In this document: piece after piece, positions 10,001 to 19,208 of the stretch | How the letters are laid out: each line of letters starts with the position of its first letter | How positions within the stretch are numbered: position 1 is the first letter of the stretch | Origin: Kordia jejudonensis | GTDB lineage: Bacteria; Bacteroidota; Bacteroidia; Flavobacteriales; Flavobacteriaceae | Reading direction: 5' to 3' | Assembly: GCF_001005315.1 (NCBI RefSeq) | Contig: NZ_LBMG01000037.1 | Location: 1 to 64,000 of the forward strand | Length of the DNA stretch: 64,000 nucleotides | The notes under the pieces: generated by a model | Seen by the model: the letters and a program-made list of their open reading frames with translations, nothing else | What the model was told of the DNA's origin: nothing | Database searches by the model: none | Translations under genes and position numbers: made by a program

Positions 10001-10166
10001 AGACAGATTCAGACTATACTTTGGAGTAAACAATTTGTATACGTTTACAAAATATCAAGGATATAACCCTGATGTATCAAACTCAAGTCCATTAGGAGCA
10101 GGAGTTGATTTAGGACAATATCCATTAGCTAGAACATTTACAACAGGAATCAATGTATCATTCTAA
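7005..10166 (+). CDS. susC: SusC/RagA-family TonB-linked outer membrane transporter
   Basis: Outer-membrane importer for glucan oligosaccharides, powered by TonB and lidded by the SusD lipoprotein encoded next. It is 1053 residues, normal for the family. Features in order: signal peptide ending near 20 (TYGQ), carboxypeptidase-regulatory-like beta domain at 22-95 (IKGKVLEEGTEMPLPGVNV), the SusC signature VVVIGYG at 104-110, a plug domain at about 115-235 with IRIRGITSNGDNNPLIIVDG, and a large beta-barrel ending in a terminal Phe. It begins an operon with susD 10 bases downstream. Substrate specificity for laminarin is inferred from the neighbouring GH16, GH17, GH30 and GH149 genes, not from the transporter itself. 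Confidence 0.93.
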   Translation: MNRYLIMLSLMLSCIWTYGQNLEIKGKVLEEGTEMPLPGVNVLIKNTTQGTSTDFDGLFTLKNVPTGSTLVFTSIGFAPQEVVVTSNEELTVFMKEDAESLESVVVIGYGSQRKELVSGSYATVNAETIVERNPVRVEEALQGSASGVQVNATSGSPGAALNIRIRGITSNGDNNPLIIVDGVNVGNDLSVIDPNDIEQINVIKDASSAIYGVQASNGVILITTKSGRRDSVTKFSYNAFYTVQETSNTLDLLNASEYAVYVNETEVADGNALPFPDISSLGVGTDWQDELFTQAPLISHSLSATGGSENISYGISGSYLSQEGIIASDKSNFTRWTLKNNLSINLTEKLKVNTLLLYTNRKTRGIPEGGRGSILYYGANASPLTPVFDGTDGSGPSRGFSYIGSEQGIEIVNPFAVINNTFNESKTNRFTGKIELVYDIISDLEITSRFNFNYADVISRSYNPLQYYGPNKVQNNVNVANNRFILDTNDDGDRDVYSTVSENTQNFFDYTWETFINYKKSFGDHNFSGLLGTSLQSFQYDGIFATGFLVNGPDAWSNAYLSNTQSFIIDEDDTPNGDPQDIQQTLNATTGIGEDRLYSIFGRVQYDYSGKYLFSAMLRRDASTRFGPDNRVGYFPSLSGGWVVSQEDFFKSDLINSLKIRGSWGITGNDRIGSFRWLGFLQGANAEATYPFNDVLSFGNAIGALSNSKLQWETTTQSNIGFDISLFDRKLDISVDYYKKRTEDLLLVPEVSALLGTSAGGSSAPVVNAGIVENKGLDLGINFSHNFTDDFSIRVGYNLTSIDNKAIEVNNAAGFLPGGLFDLNQTTSRFQSGLPIGAFWGLQTDGIFQNQAEIDAHAVQPDAQPGDIRYVDVDGDGVIEFGSQDDQTMIGNPIPEFTMGLNFGLNYKQFDFATSLYASIGNDIARSYERFLTYSNKPSLYLDRWTGEGTSNFVPRASTNASNNRLFSDFFVEDGSYLRIQNIQIGYALPDSVLEKLHLDRFRLYFGVNNLYTFTKYQGYNPDVSNSSPLGAGVDLGQYPLARTFTTGINVSF

Positions 10167-10176
10167 ACACATCACT

Positions 10177-11643
10177 ATGTATAATAAGATAACAAAAATA
10201 GCACTCGCAATGCTGATCATTATAGGGATACAATCTTGTGATGATTACTTGGAAATATTGCCACCTGGGCAAGAAAACTCAGAAAACTTTTTCAATACGC
10301 CAGACAACTATCAAGATGCACTCATTGGTGTATATGATATTCTATCAACAACGTATTTAAACAACATACTAGGAGAAATTGCTTCTGATAACAGTTTATG
10401 TGGAGGCGAAAGTCCTACAGACGTATTAGATTGGCAACAAATTGATGATATGATTCACACACCTGACAATGGTGCGTTGCGTAGCATATTTCAACAAATG
10501 TATGCAGGAATCAGTAGAGCAAACTACATTGTAGAATTTCAAGACAACTTAGAATTTGACGGAAAAGAACAACTCTTAGCGGAAAACCTATTCTTACGTT
10601 CATACTACTACTTTGAATTAGTAAAGTTTTTCGGAGATGTGCCAATGTACACAGACGGAAGAATCTCTATAGAAGCATCTCAATCCATTGACAGAACACC
10701 AGCAGCAGACGTATACGCGCAAATTGAAATGGATTTAATAAACGCTATTCCTTCATTGCCATGGCAACAACTACAAAATGGTAGAGCAACAAAAGGAGCA
10801 GCTTGGGCATTACTTGGAAAAATATATCTATATCAGGATAAATTTACTGAAGCAGCACAAGCGCTTAATGAAGTAATCAACTCAGGACAATACCAACTTG
10901 TGCAAGATTTCAATACAATATTTCTAAACAATAACGAAAACAACTCAGAATCTGTATTTGAAGTACAATACTCAGGTACACAAGAAGGAGCAAGTTTTGG
11001 CTGTTTCCAATGTGTAGAAGGAAATGTTGCTGTCGGATTCATGGGACCACGTTTTCAAGGTGGAAACTTTACGCCATATGCTTCAGGATTTAGTTTCAAC
11101 ATACCTGTGCAAGCAGTTTCAGACATCTTCCAAGCAGGAGATACACGTTTAGCAGCAACTGTATTAGACATCAATGCATTTGTAGCTTCACGTCCAGATG
11201 TAACCTTCACAGAAGGTTCAGAGCATACAGGATACTTCAATCTAAAATACATTCCGTATGCAAATGATAATGTAATACAAGATGCAAACATTAACCGTAG
11301 TAACAACTACAGAGCAATTCGCTACGCTGATGTATTACTAATGGCAGCAGAAGCAAACTTACGTGCGCCAGCGCCAATAGCAAATCCACAAACATTTTTA
11401 GATGCCATTCGAGATAGAGCATTTGGAGATACAAGCAATAGAATTCCTGCGACACTAGAAAACGTATTAGCAGAAAGAAGAAGAGAACTAGCAGGAGAAG
11501 GACACCGTTTCTTCGACCAAGTTAGAACAGGACAAACGAGCACAATTCCAGGATTTACGCCAGGAAAGAACGAATTATTTCCAATTCCAAGAATCGAAAT
11601 AGAATTGGCAGGTAACCGTTGGGAACAAAACGCAGGATATTAA
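10177..11643 (+). CDS. susD: SusD/RagB-family glycan-binding lipoprotein
   Basis: Surface lipoprotein that caps the SusC barrel and binds the oligosaccharide before import. The N-terminus is a lipoprotein signal with lipobox IQSC (Cys21), followed by DDYLEILPPGQ, the usual SusD opening. SusD/TPR helices run through the middle (LLAENLFLRSYYYFELVKFFGDVPMYT), and the C-terminal SusD_RagB region includes YRAIRYADVLLMAAEANLR and ERRRELAGEGHRFFDQVR. At 488 residues it is typical in size. An in-frame ATG at 10153 overlaps the susC end and would add eight polar residues before the signal peptide; the ATG at 10177, ten bases after the susC stop, is the better start. Confidence 0.93.
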   Translation: MYNKITKIALAMLIIIGIQSCDDYLEILPPGQENSENFFNTPDNYQDALIGVYDILSTTYLNNILGEIASDNSLCGGESPTDVLDWQQIDDMIHTPDNGALRSIFQQMYAGISRANYIVEFQDNLEFDGKEQLLAENLFLRSYYYFELVKFFGDVPMYTDGRISIEASQSIDRTPAADVYAQIEMDLINAIPSLPWQQLQNGRATKGAAWALLGKIYLYQDKFTEAAQALNEVINSGQYQLVQDFNTIFLNNNENNSESVFEVQYSGTQEGASFGCFQCVEGNVAVGFMGPRFQGGNFTPYASGFSFNIPVQAVSDIFQAGDTRLAATVLDINAFVASRPDVTFTEGSEHTGYFNLKYIPYANDNVIQDANINRSNNYRAIRYADVLLMAAEANLRAPAPIANPQTFLDAIRDRAFGDTSNRIPATLENVLAERRRELAGEGHRFFDQVRTGQTSTIPGFTPGKNELFPIPRIEIELAGNRWEQNAGY

Positions 11644-11674
11644 TAGCTAGAAAGAGAAAACAATACAATACAAG

Positions 11675-13768
11675 ATGAAAATAATAAAATATGTATTCAG
11701 TTTATGTCTTGTCGCACTGTTTGTGTACAGTTGCGGAGAAGACGACAATACCGATTTTGTAAATACGGTAGAAGCGCCTACAAACCTATCTGCAATAGTA
11801 AACATAACGCAGGACAATACAGGTTTAGTAACCATTACACCACTTGGAGAAGGTGTAACAACATTTGACATTAACTACGGTGATGGTTCAGAAGTCGCTT
11901 CAGAAGTTTTACCAGGAAACAATGTAGAACATACGTACGCTGAAGGTACGTACCAAGCAACGGTAACAGGAAAAGGATTAAATGGCGATACAACGACCAT
12001 AACACAGGAAATTGTAGTATCATTTCAAGCGCCACAAAACTTAGTGGTAACCATTGAAAACGATCCAGGAATCTCAAAACAAGTAAACATTACAGCAACG
12101 GCAGACTTTGCTATGACGAATGTAATTGACTTTGGAGATGGAAGCCAGCCAGTTTCAGGAAACATAGGAGAAACAGTATCGTATATTTATGCAGATCCAG
12201 GAACTTATACCATTACGGTAGAAGCCATGGGTGGAGCAATTGCAACGACAACATACACAGAAAGCTTTGAAGTTACAGCTATTGTACAACCATTAGCGGC
12301 AGCACCAACGCCACCAGCACGAAATCCTTCAGATGTAATCTCAATATTTAGTGCTGCATATGACGACTTGCCAAACACCAACTATTTCCCAGATTGGGGA
12401 CAAGGTGGACAAGGAAGTAGTTGGGCTACATTTGATCTTAACGGAGAACAAATGTTACAATACACTAACATTAGCTACCAAGGTATTGCCTTAGCAGATG
12501 GAACTTCAATAGATGTGTCAGGAATGGAATTCTTACACATTGATGTTTGGACAGCTGATGTAGTGACAGATATAGAAACGTCGCTAATCAACGGACCTGG
12601 AGCAGCAACAGAAGCACCAGTAACACGTCCGTTATCAGCAGATTCATGGACAAGTATCGAAATTCCAATATCAGAATATACAGATCAAGGATTATCAGTA
12701 AATGAAATCTTCCAATTAAAATTTGTAGGAACGCCATGGGCAGCAGGAACGGTATTCATTGATAATATCTACTTCTACAAGCAAGCTTCAGGACCAAGCC
12801 CGCTAATCGGTACATGGAAAGTAGCGCCAGAAGCAGGTTCACTAAAAGTAGGACCATCACCAGGATCAGGAGACTGGTTCTCAATTGACGATGCAGGAGT
12901 TGCAGGTAGAGCATGTTACTACGATGATACCTACGTATTTGACGCTAGTGGAGCATTCTCAAATGTATTAGGAGCAGATACTTGGATAGAAGGATGGCAA
13001 AGTGGAGCGCCAGATGCTTGTGGAGCACCAGTAGCACCACATGACGGATCGGCTTCAGCAACCTTTGTGCATGACGAAACCGCAGGAACACTTACACTAA
13101 ACGGAACAGGAGCATACATAGCATTACCAAAAGCAAACAATGCAGGAGAACTTTCAAATCCAGCTGATGCGCCAGCTTCAATAACATACAATGTTACCTT
13201 TATTGATACAGACACCATTGAAGTTGCTATAGAAGCAGGATCAGGTGTGTTCTGGACATTCAAACTTATAAGAGACAGCGCACCAGTTTCACCAATAGTA
13301 GGTTCTTGGAGTATTACACCAGAAGCAGGATCACTTGCAGTAGGACCGTCGCCAGGATCTGGAGATTGGTTTTCAATTGACGATGCAGGAGTAGCGCAAA
13401 GAGCATGTTTCTATGATGATGAATACGTATTTACAAGTTCAGGAACTTTTACAAATGTTTTGGGTGCCGATACTTGGATAGAAGGATGGCAAAGTGGAAG
13501 TGGAGATGCTTGTGGAGCACCAATAGCACCACATGACGGACAACCAGCAACATACACTTACGATGCTGTAGCAGGAACAATAACGCTAAACGGAACAGGT
13601 TCATACTTAGGAATACCTAAGGCTAACAATGCAGGAGAACTTTCAAATCCAGCAGATGCGCCAGCTTCAATAACATATGGAGTTACTATTGTTGATAACA
13701 ATAACATTACGATAGAAATAGAAGCAGGTTCAGGCGTATTCTGGACATTTAAACTTACAAGAAATTAA
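11675..13768 (+). CDS. Multimodular surface glycan-binding lipoprotein with duplicated C-terminal domain
   Basis: A 697-residue lipoprotein (lipobox VYSC, Cys20) in the third position of the susCD operon, where surface glycan-binding proteins usually lie. It has two PKD-like beta domains at about 38-115 and 118-200 (FDINYGDGSE, VIDFGDGSQ), then a beta-sandwich module at about 212-368 that recurs in other proteins of this locus (starts DVISIFSAAYDD, ends VFIDNIYFYK). Last come two near-copies of a domain of about 158 residues at 375-533 and 539-697, both with GPSPGSGDWFSIDDAGVA and LGADTWIEGWQSG. No catalytic motif is visible. The role is inferred to be holding laminarin at the cell surface. 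Only three bases separate it from the GH16 gene that follows. Confidence 0.8.
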   Translation: MKIIKYVFSLCLVALFVYSCGEDDNTDFVNTVEAPTNLSAIVNITQDNTGLVTITPLGEGVTTFDINYGDGSEVASEVLPGNNVEHTYAEGTYQATVTGKGLNGDTTTITQEIVVSFQAPQNLVVTIENDPGISKQVNITATADFAMTNVIDFGDGSQPVSGNIGETVSYIYADPGTYTITVEAMGGAIATTTYTESFEVTAIVQPLAAAPTPPARNPSDVISIFSAAYDDLPNTNYFPDWGQGGQGSSWATFDLNGEQMLQYTNISYQGIALADGTSIDVSGMEFLHIDVWTADVVTDIETSLINGPGAATEAPVTRPLSADSWTSIEIPISEYTDQGLSVNEIFQLKFVGTPWAAGTVFIDNIYFYKQASGPSPLIGTWKVAPEAGSLKVGPSPGSGDWFSIDDAGVAGRACYYDDTYVFDASGAFSNVLGADTWIEGWQSGAPDACGAPVAPHDGSASATFVHDETAGTLTLNGTGAYIALPKANNAGELSNPADAPASITYNVTFIDTDTIEVAIEAGSGVFWTFKLIRDSAPVSPIVGSWSITPEAGSLAVGPSPGSGDWFSIDDAGVAQRACFYDDEYVFTSSGTFTNVLGADTWIEGWQSGSGDACGAPIAPHDGQPATYTYDAVAGTITLNGTGSYLGIPKANNAGELSNPADAPASITYGVTIVDNNNITIEIEAGSGVFWTFKLTRN

Positions 13769-13771
13769 GAC

Positions 13772-15430
13772 ATGAAACAGATGAAAAATTTTAAATACTT
13801 ATGTACCGCTTTATTTGGTCTTCTGTTGCTAACAGCTAGTTGTCAGGAAGAAGCCACAGTGGGAGATATCATAACACCAACAAATTTACAAGTAACAGCT
13901 ACAATTGTTGGACAAGATGCAAACAATCCTAACGGAGATGGAAGCGGAATGGTTACCTTAAACGCTTCCGCAGATAATGCAATCACATACAGATTTGCGT
14001 ATGAAAGTGATGTAAAAACCAACGCCGTTGGAGAAGCATCATTCATATTCTCTACTTTAGGTGTAAACACATATACTGTAAACGTTATTGCTTACGGAAC
14101 AGGAGGAAACTCAACGTCGACAGCTATTACGGTTGAAGTATTAGCTACATACGCTGCACCAGATGATTTACAAGCCTTGCTATTTGGTTTCGATCCAGCA
14201 AATCCAAATGCAACTACTTCAAAAACATGGAGAATCAAATCTGAACAGGCAGGACACTTTGGTTTAGGACCTGTAGGCGGAACTGTGCCAACAGAATGGT
14301 ATGGTGCTGGACCAGATGAAAAAGCAACCGTAGGAATGTATGATGACAGATATGTATTTTCTTCAGACGGAACATTTACGTTTATCACAGACAATACAAA
14401 TGACGATCCATCTACAGATACATCAGGAACAGTTTTTGGTCGTGATGGTTTAATCAACGAATTAGGCGCCTCAGGTGGAACTATAAATGGTGCGGATGTA
14501 GAAAATCTTCCATTCAACGATTTCAGTGAAGGTTGGGCACTAATTGCACCAAGCGGAGTAGAAACAATTACACTAACAGGAAATGGTTTTATGGGCTACT
14601 ACACAGGTGGATCACATACTTATGAAATCTTTGATCGTTCAGTGCCAAACGAACTCATCTTAAGAACCACAGATGGTAACGGAGAATTCGACTGGTGGTT
14701 TATCATCACTTCGGCAGAACCAGCATCAAATAACTTCCAAACGCAATACAATAACTTAGTTTGGGAAGACGATTTCAATACAGATGGCGCACCGAATGCA
14801 GCAAACTGGACATACGATCTAGGCGATGGCGGCTGGGGAAATGGAGAATCTCAGAACTATACGAATGATGCATCTAACGTAATCGTAGAAAATGGAATGC
14901 TAAAAATTAATGCTATTAAAGATGGATCAGGAAACTATACATCTGCACGATTAAAATCTGAAAACCTTTACGAATTTACCTATGGTAGAGTAGAAGTACG
15001 CGCAAAATTGCCTGCTTCACAAGGAACTTGGCCAGCAATTTGGATGCTCGGAGCGAACTTTGATACCGTAGGATGGCCTACTTGTGGAGAAATAGACATC
15101 ATGGAGCAAAAAGGACAAGATAAAAATACTGTGCTAGGAACAGTACATCATCCAGGTGTGTCGCCAGGAGCTGGAGATTCAGCTACGACATCGTTACCAA
15201 CATCAACTACAGAATTTCATAACTACTCAATTGAGTGGACGGAAACTGAAATTGTTTTCTTAGTAGACGGTTTTGTATTTCACACCGTAACTAATGATGT
15301 AACATTACCTTTTAACAATGATTTCTTCCTCATCTTAAATGTTGCCATGGGAGGAACACTTGGAGGAACTATTGATCCTGCATTTACACAAGATACAATG
15401 GAAATTGACTATGTTAGAGTATATCAATAA
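13772..15430 (+). CDS. GH16 laminarinase lipoprotein with N-terminal accessory domains
   Basis: Endo-beta-1,3-glucanase of family GH16, likely displayed on the outer surface. Lipobox LTASC lies near residue 24. Residues 35-130 form an Ig/PKD-like domain. Residues about 145-320 match the duplicated domain of the preceding protein (TWRIKSEQAG, MYDDRYVFSSDGTF, GEFDWWFIIT). The GH16 catalytic domain is about 325-552, with the active-site strand GEIDIMEQKG: Glu440 nucleophile, Asp442, Glu445 acid/base. Laminarinase-type features include the ARLKSE strand and GTWPAIWMLG. A second Met at residue 4 is an equally possible start. It ends the first operon; a strong terminator follows. Confidence 0.9.
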   Translation: MKQMKNFKYLCTALFGLLLLTASCQEEATVGDIITPTNLQVTATIVGQDANNPNGDGSGMVTLNASADNAITYRFAYESDVKTNAVGEASFIFSTLGVNTYTVNVIAYGTGGNSTSTAITVEVLATYAAPDDLQALLFGFDPANPNATTSKTWRIKSEQAGHFGLGPVGGTVPTEWYGAGPDEKATVGMYDDRYVFSSDGTFTFITDNTNDDPSTDTSGTVFGRDGLINELGASGGTINGADVENLPFNDFSEGWALIAPSGVETITLTGNGFMGYYTGGSHTYEIFDRSVPNELILRTTDGNGEFDWWFIITSAEPASNNFQTQYNNLVWEDDFNTDGAPNAANWTYDLGDGGWGNGESQNYTNDASNVIVENGMLKINAIKDGSGNYTSARLKSENLYEFTYGRVEVRAKLPASQGTWPAIWMLGANFDTVGWPTCGEIDIMEQKGQDKNTVLGTVHHPGVSPGAGDSATTSLPTSTTEFHNYSIEWTETEIVFLVDGFVFHTVTNDVTLPFNNDFFLILNVAMGGTLGGTIDPAFTQDTMEIDYVRVYQ

Positions 15431-15455
15431 TTAATTTATTTTGATACAGCTACAC

Positions 15456-15520
15456 AACTTGCCATAACTATTTGTTCTTTTTTCATGTCGATGAAGAACA
15501 AATAGGGCAAGTTTTTTTTT
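15456..15520 (+). terminator. Rho-independent terminator of the susCD-GH16 operon
   Basis: A long inverted repeat: AACTTGCC, a 4-base bulge, then CTATTTGTTCTT on the left arm, and AAGAACAAATAG then GGCAAGTT on the right, followed directly by a run of T. It lies 26 bases after the GH16 stop and separates the two operons. Confidence 0.88.
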
Positions 15521-15668
15521 AATCCATTTTTAAAAAACAACAGATACAATTCATATAAATAGCAACCATTATAGAACGACATCGATTTCGTAATTTTTTT
15601 AAGAATATATCAAATAGGCGATAAAGCCTCAATACAAAGGTTTTATATGTATCCAACAGGCGATATAA

Positions 15669-15846
15669 CCACTACAACATTACCACAACATTTTGCTAAA
15701 CAGCTGTAAAACAAGGGTTGTGTTAAAAAAATATTAAAAAAATAAATTCATTAAGAATCCTTTAAAATCAAGGGGTTTAAATTGAGTATAATCAAATTTT
15801 TCGTTGTTTTTATTATCATGTATGTTTTTTGTTGTGGTTATTTTTG
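15669..15846 (+). promoter_or_regulatory. Conserved upstream module of the second laminarin operon (copy B)
   Basis: In the 592-base gap before the 16023 gene, the same three blocks found before susC recur: ACAACATTACCACAACA at 15674-15690, GAATCCTTTAAAAT at 15755 with GGTTTAAATTGA at 15774, and CATGTATGTTTTTTGT at 15817-15832. Offsets from the first block are 81, 100 and 143 bases in both copies. A TATTTTTG box (15839-15846) matching the Bacteroidetes -7 consensus TAnnTTTG lies at the end. About 180 bases of untranslated leader would follow. Apart from this module and the terminator, I see no gene in the gap. Confidence 0.6.
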
Positions 15847-16022
15847 AAGATTTCGCAATAATTATGCATAGTTTTAGTAAAAACAAAAAATGTTGAGTGA
15901 AAGCTCAATAATTTTTAAAACCAATCAAAATGAAATGAGCTGTAATTTATTTTAGTTGATTAACTAAAGACAAATTATTAGCGAGTTCCATCTGACCTAA
16001 TTAATAAATTAAAAACAAACAG

Positions 16023-19000
16023 ATGAAAAAAACCTTTCTAACTTTAGCACTGATTTTTTTAACGACATCTATGTTTGCACAAGCAGATAAAGTTGTGGTT
16101 CAAAAAAATGATCAAGGCATGAAATTGGTTGTTAACGGAAAAGATTTTATGATCAATGGTATGAACTGGGATTATGTACCTATTGGTTCTACAATTACAG
16201 ACCCTGGAATCTGGAACAGATCAGACGATGTGATCATGTCAGCTTTGGATGCTGAAATGATGCTACTAAAAAACATGGGTGTCAACGCAATTCGAACGTA
16301 TGGATTAAAACCAAAATGGATTACATACATCTATGAAAATTATGGTATTTACACCATGTTAAATATTACTTTTGGTGCATACGGACTTACAATTAATGGT
16401 GCATGGACGCCACAAACAGACTATGCTGATCCAGCAACGCGTGAAATTTTAATGACTGAAGCCAGAGAAATGGCAGAAACATACAAAGACACGCCAGGAT
16501 TACTACTCTACATGATTGGTAATGAAAATAACTATCACTTATCGTGGACGGGAGCAGAAACTGAGGCAATTCCAATAGAAGGAATCGATTCAAACAAAAT
16601 AAAAGCAGCACGTGCTTTATACAAAGCGTTTAATGATGCTACACTAGAAGTTAAAAAATTGGATACATCGCATCCAGTTGCAATTTGTAACGGAGATTTA
16701 TTATACATAGACTTGGTAAAAGAAGAATGTAAAGACGTTGATATCTATGGTACAAACATGTATCGAGGAGTATCATTTGGTGATGCATTCAAAAGAGTCA
16801 AAGATGAACTCAACATGCCAATATTATTTGCTGAGTTTGGTGCAGATGCTTTCAATGCGAGAGACAATAAAGAAGATCAGTATTCACAAGCATACTACAT
16901 GACAGGAAACTGGAAAGAAATTTATGCCAATGCTGCTGGCTTAGGAAAAGCAAATAACTCACTTGGAGGATTTACGTTCCAATTTTCAGACGGATGGTGG
17001 AAATACCTTCAAACAAAAAACTTAGACGTACATGATAATGTCGCAGTATGGCCAAATGGCGGGTATTCTCGCGATCAAGCCAATGAAGGAGATTTAAACA
17101 TGAACGAAGAGTGGTTTGGTATCTGTGCAAAAGGACCAACTGATGCAAGAGGTTTATATACATTATATCCACGTGCAGCATATTACTCATTAAAAGAAGC
17201 ACATCAAATAGATCCATATGCTCCTGGAATGACAGCTGATTTTCTTTCAACTCATTTTGATAATATCCAAATTATGGATGCTGTCCTAAGAGCTAGAGGT
17301 GACAAAGCTGCCATGGGCGGTGGAAGTAGTCAAAAAATAAGAATCAGCCAGCTTAGAGCTGAATTCACAACATTCAACACAGGTGGAAGTCTTCTAACAA
17401 CACCGAACAATCCTGATCCAGACGAAAATGCATTTCCAAATCAAACCGGTTTTGATCATATGCAATCGTACTTCATAGGAGTGGAAGGAAATCCTGCTCC
17501 AAACATGAGAGCAAACGTAAACTTTAACATTATCGGACGTGCTGCTGAAAATCCAATCGATGAAATATTCTATGAAAACAGAAATCGACAAGTCATCGTA
17601 AACGGAAATGGAGAAGAAGTAATATTAAACGATATCAATCGTGTAAATGTATACAACGCAGAATTTGAATGGAATGCTAAAGATTTCGATCTTAGAGGTT
17701 TCTATCGTACAGGACATTACCATTGGGGATATGAAGGAGATATCTTCGGATTATATCCAGAAGCAAATTATGGCCCTAACTTAGACATCTATGGTGGTGA
17801 AATTTTAGGAATAGAAGTAGATGGTAAAGGAGCATTAAAAGGTGCAAAAGCTGCATTTGGTCCACAACTTTGGTGGGGAGCCAATCCAACAATGCTTTTC
17901 AAATACACAAAAAATATAAAAGGATGGGACGTAACGGGAATCTATCACAGAGATGTAAACACAGACCTCGAATTTGACGAAACTGGACGTCGTGTCTTAG
18001 ATCAAAATCAAATACGAAGTGGTGTTATTCCTGCATGGCCAATGGAAAGAGCAACCTTAGCTTTGGAGCGTGACTTTGGAAAAGTTGGCGTACAAGTCGG
18101 AGGAATCTGGGCAGGAAATCCACTTAACGGAAGTGTATACCAAGATGTAAGAGGAACTTCAGGAAACTATACGGTAGTTGAAGACAAGGTTAAATCTACT
18201 GATAATTGGGGAGCAAAAGCAAAACTGACTTATGCAGGTGGACGTTTCAATATATACGCACAAGGTTCCGTAATGGGATTAGTTGCCAATGGAGGCGCTG
18301 ACCAAACACAAACATTTACAGGATGGAGATTAAGAGACTCAGGAAGTGGAAACATGACCAACTTCTTATCAGGTTTCACATATACGTTTGGAGACTTCCA
18401 AATTGCACCAAACTTTATGTGGCAAAAACCATTAGTAGATGCAATGCCAACCGACGCACCAGCACCTGGAAGATTACGAAATGTAATTGATGATCCATTT
18501 GCAGTACGCGGTGGAAACCGAGAAATGACAGCAGGAGAAATCCTTTTCACCTATGATCCAACACCAGGAACATGGATGTATGAGTGGAATAACGATAGAG
18601 CAGAAGACGCAAAATTTGCAGCAAACCTCGGATTCGTATTCCGTCACTTACCAACACAACAAGATGCACACATTGGTTTCAATGCCAATCGTACATTCTT
18701 TGCGTTCCCAAGTACCGTAGCTGCTGAAGACTTATGGGAAATCAACTCACGTATGGTGTCAAAAATATCGCCAGAACTTGGAATCATTGGTAATTTCTAC
18801 TACGGAAATGCGCAGGCTAATGGTGATGATTCACGATTAATCAAACGATTTGGAGCTGATGTTAGAATGATCTATAACAAAATTCAAGTAATGTCTCACG
18901 TTAAAATTAACGATTGGGGACCATTTGATTACCATAGAGATTTCAACTTAACATACCCAACACAATTAATGTTAGATGTATCTACATCACTTGGTAAGCC

Positions 19001-19196
19001 AGATTGGTTCTTACTGCCAAGTACAAGAATTGGAATCAGAGGAACATGGCGTGCATTAAATGAATTCTCTCCAAGATATTCGCCAAATGCTACTGCTGAC
19101 GAATTTGCAACAGCACCAATACTAAGTCCAGTAGGATTTGACAATGGTACAGAGTGGGAAATAAGAACATACATTCACATCAACATAGGAAAATAA
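16023..19196 (+). CDS. Clan GH-A glycosidase domain fused to a C-terminal outer-membrane-barrel-like domain
   Basis: A 1057-residue secreted protein (signal peptide to about residue 20, FAQ/AD). Residues about 30-400 look like a TIM-barrel glycosidase of clan GH-A, closest in feel to GH2-type catalytic domains: NGKDFMINGMNWDYVPIG, NMGVNAIRTYG, acid/base candidate Glu168 in MIGNENNYH, and nucleophile candidate Glu271 in ILFAEFGADAF. From about 425 to the end it is a long series of alternating, aromatic and glycine-rich beta strands with charged turns, such as GVQVGGIWAGNP and RFNIYAQGSVMGL, finishing IRTYIHINIGK, which suggests an outer-membrane beta-barrel. It would be an enzyme anchored by its own barrel. 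First gene of the second operon, 12 bases before the next. The GH family is not certain. Confidence 0.65.
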   Translation: MKKTFLTLALIFLTTSMFAQADKVVVQKNDQGMKLVVNGKDFMINGMNWDYVPIGSTITDPGIWNRSDDVIMSALDAEMMLLKNMGVNAIRTYGLKPKWITYIYENYGIYTMLNITFGAYGLTINGAWTPQTDYADPATREILMTEAREMAETYKDTPGLLLYMIGNENNYHLSWTGAETEAIPIEGIDSNKIKAARALYKAFNDATLEVKKLDTSHPVAICNGDLLYIDLVKEECKDVDIYGTNMYRGVSFGDAFKRVKDELNMPILFAEFGADAFNARDNKEDQYSQAYYMTGNWKEIYANAAGLGKANNSLGGFTFQFSDGWWKYLQTKNLDVHDNVAVWPNGGYSRDQANEGDLNMNEEWFGICAKGPTDARGLYTLYPRAAYYSLKEAHQIDPYAPGMTADFLSTHFDNIQIMDAVLRARGDKAAMGGGSSQKIRISQLRAEFTTFNTGGSLLTTPNNPDPDENAFPNQTGFDHMQSYFIGVEGNPAPNMRANVNFNIIGRAAENPIDEIFYENRNRQVIVNGNGEEVILNDINRVNVYNAEFEWNAKDFDLRGFYRTGHYHWGYEGDIFGLYPEANYGPNLDIYGGEILGIEVDGKGALKGAKAAFGPQLWWGANPTMLFKYTKNIKGWDVTGIYHRDVNTDLEFDETGRRVLDQNQIRSGVIPAWPMERATLALERDFGKVGVQVGGIWAGNPLNGSVYQDVRGTSGNYTVVEDKVKSTDNWGAKAKLTYAGGRFNIYAQGSVMGLVANGGADQTQTFTGWRLRDSGSGNMTNFLSGFTYTFGDFQIAPNFMWQKPLVDAMPTDAPAPGRLRNVIDDPFAVRGGNREMTAGEILFTYDPTPGTWMYEWNNDRAEDAKFAANLGFVFRHLPTQQDAHIGFNANRTFFAFPSTVAAEDLWEINSRMVSKISPELGIIGNFYYGNAQANGDDSRLIKRFGADVRMIYNKIQVMSHVKINDWGPFDYHRDFNLTYPTQLMLDVSTSLGKPDWFLLPSTRIGIRGTWRALNEFSPRYSPNATADEFATAPILSPVGFDNGTEWEIRTYIHINIGK

Positions 19197-19208
19197 AAAG
19201 CTAGACAC

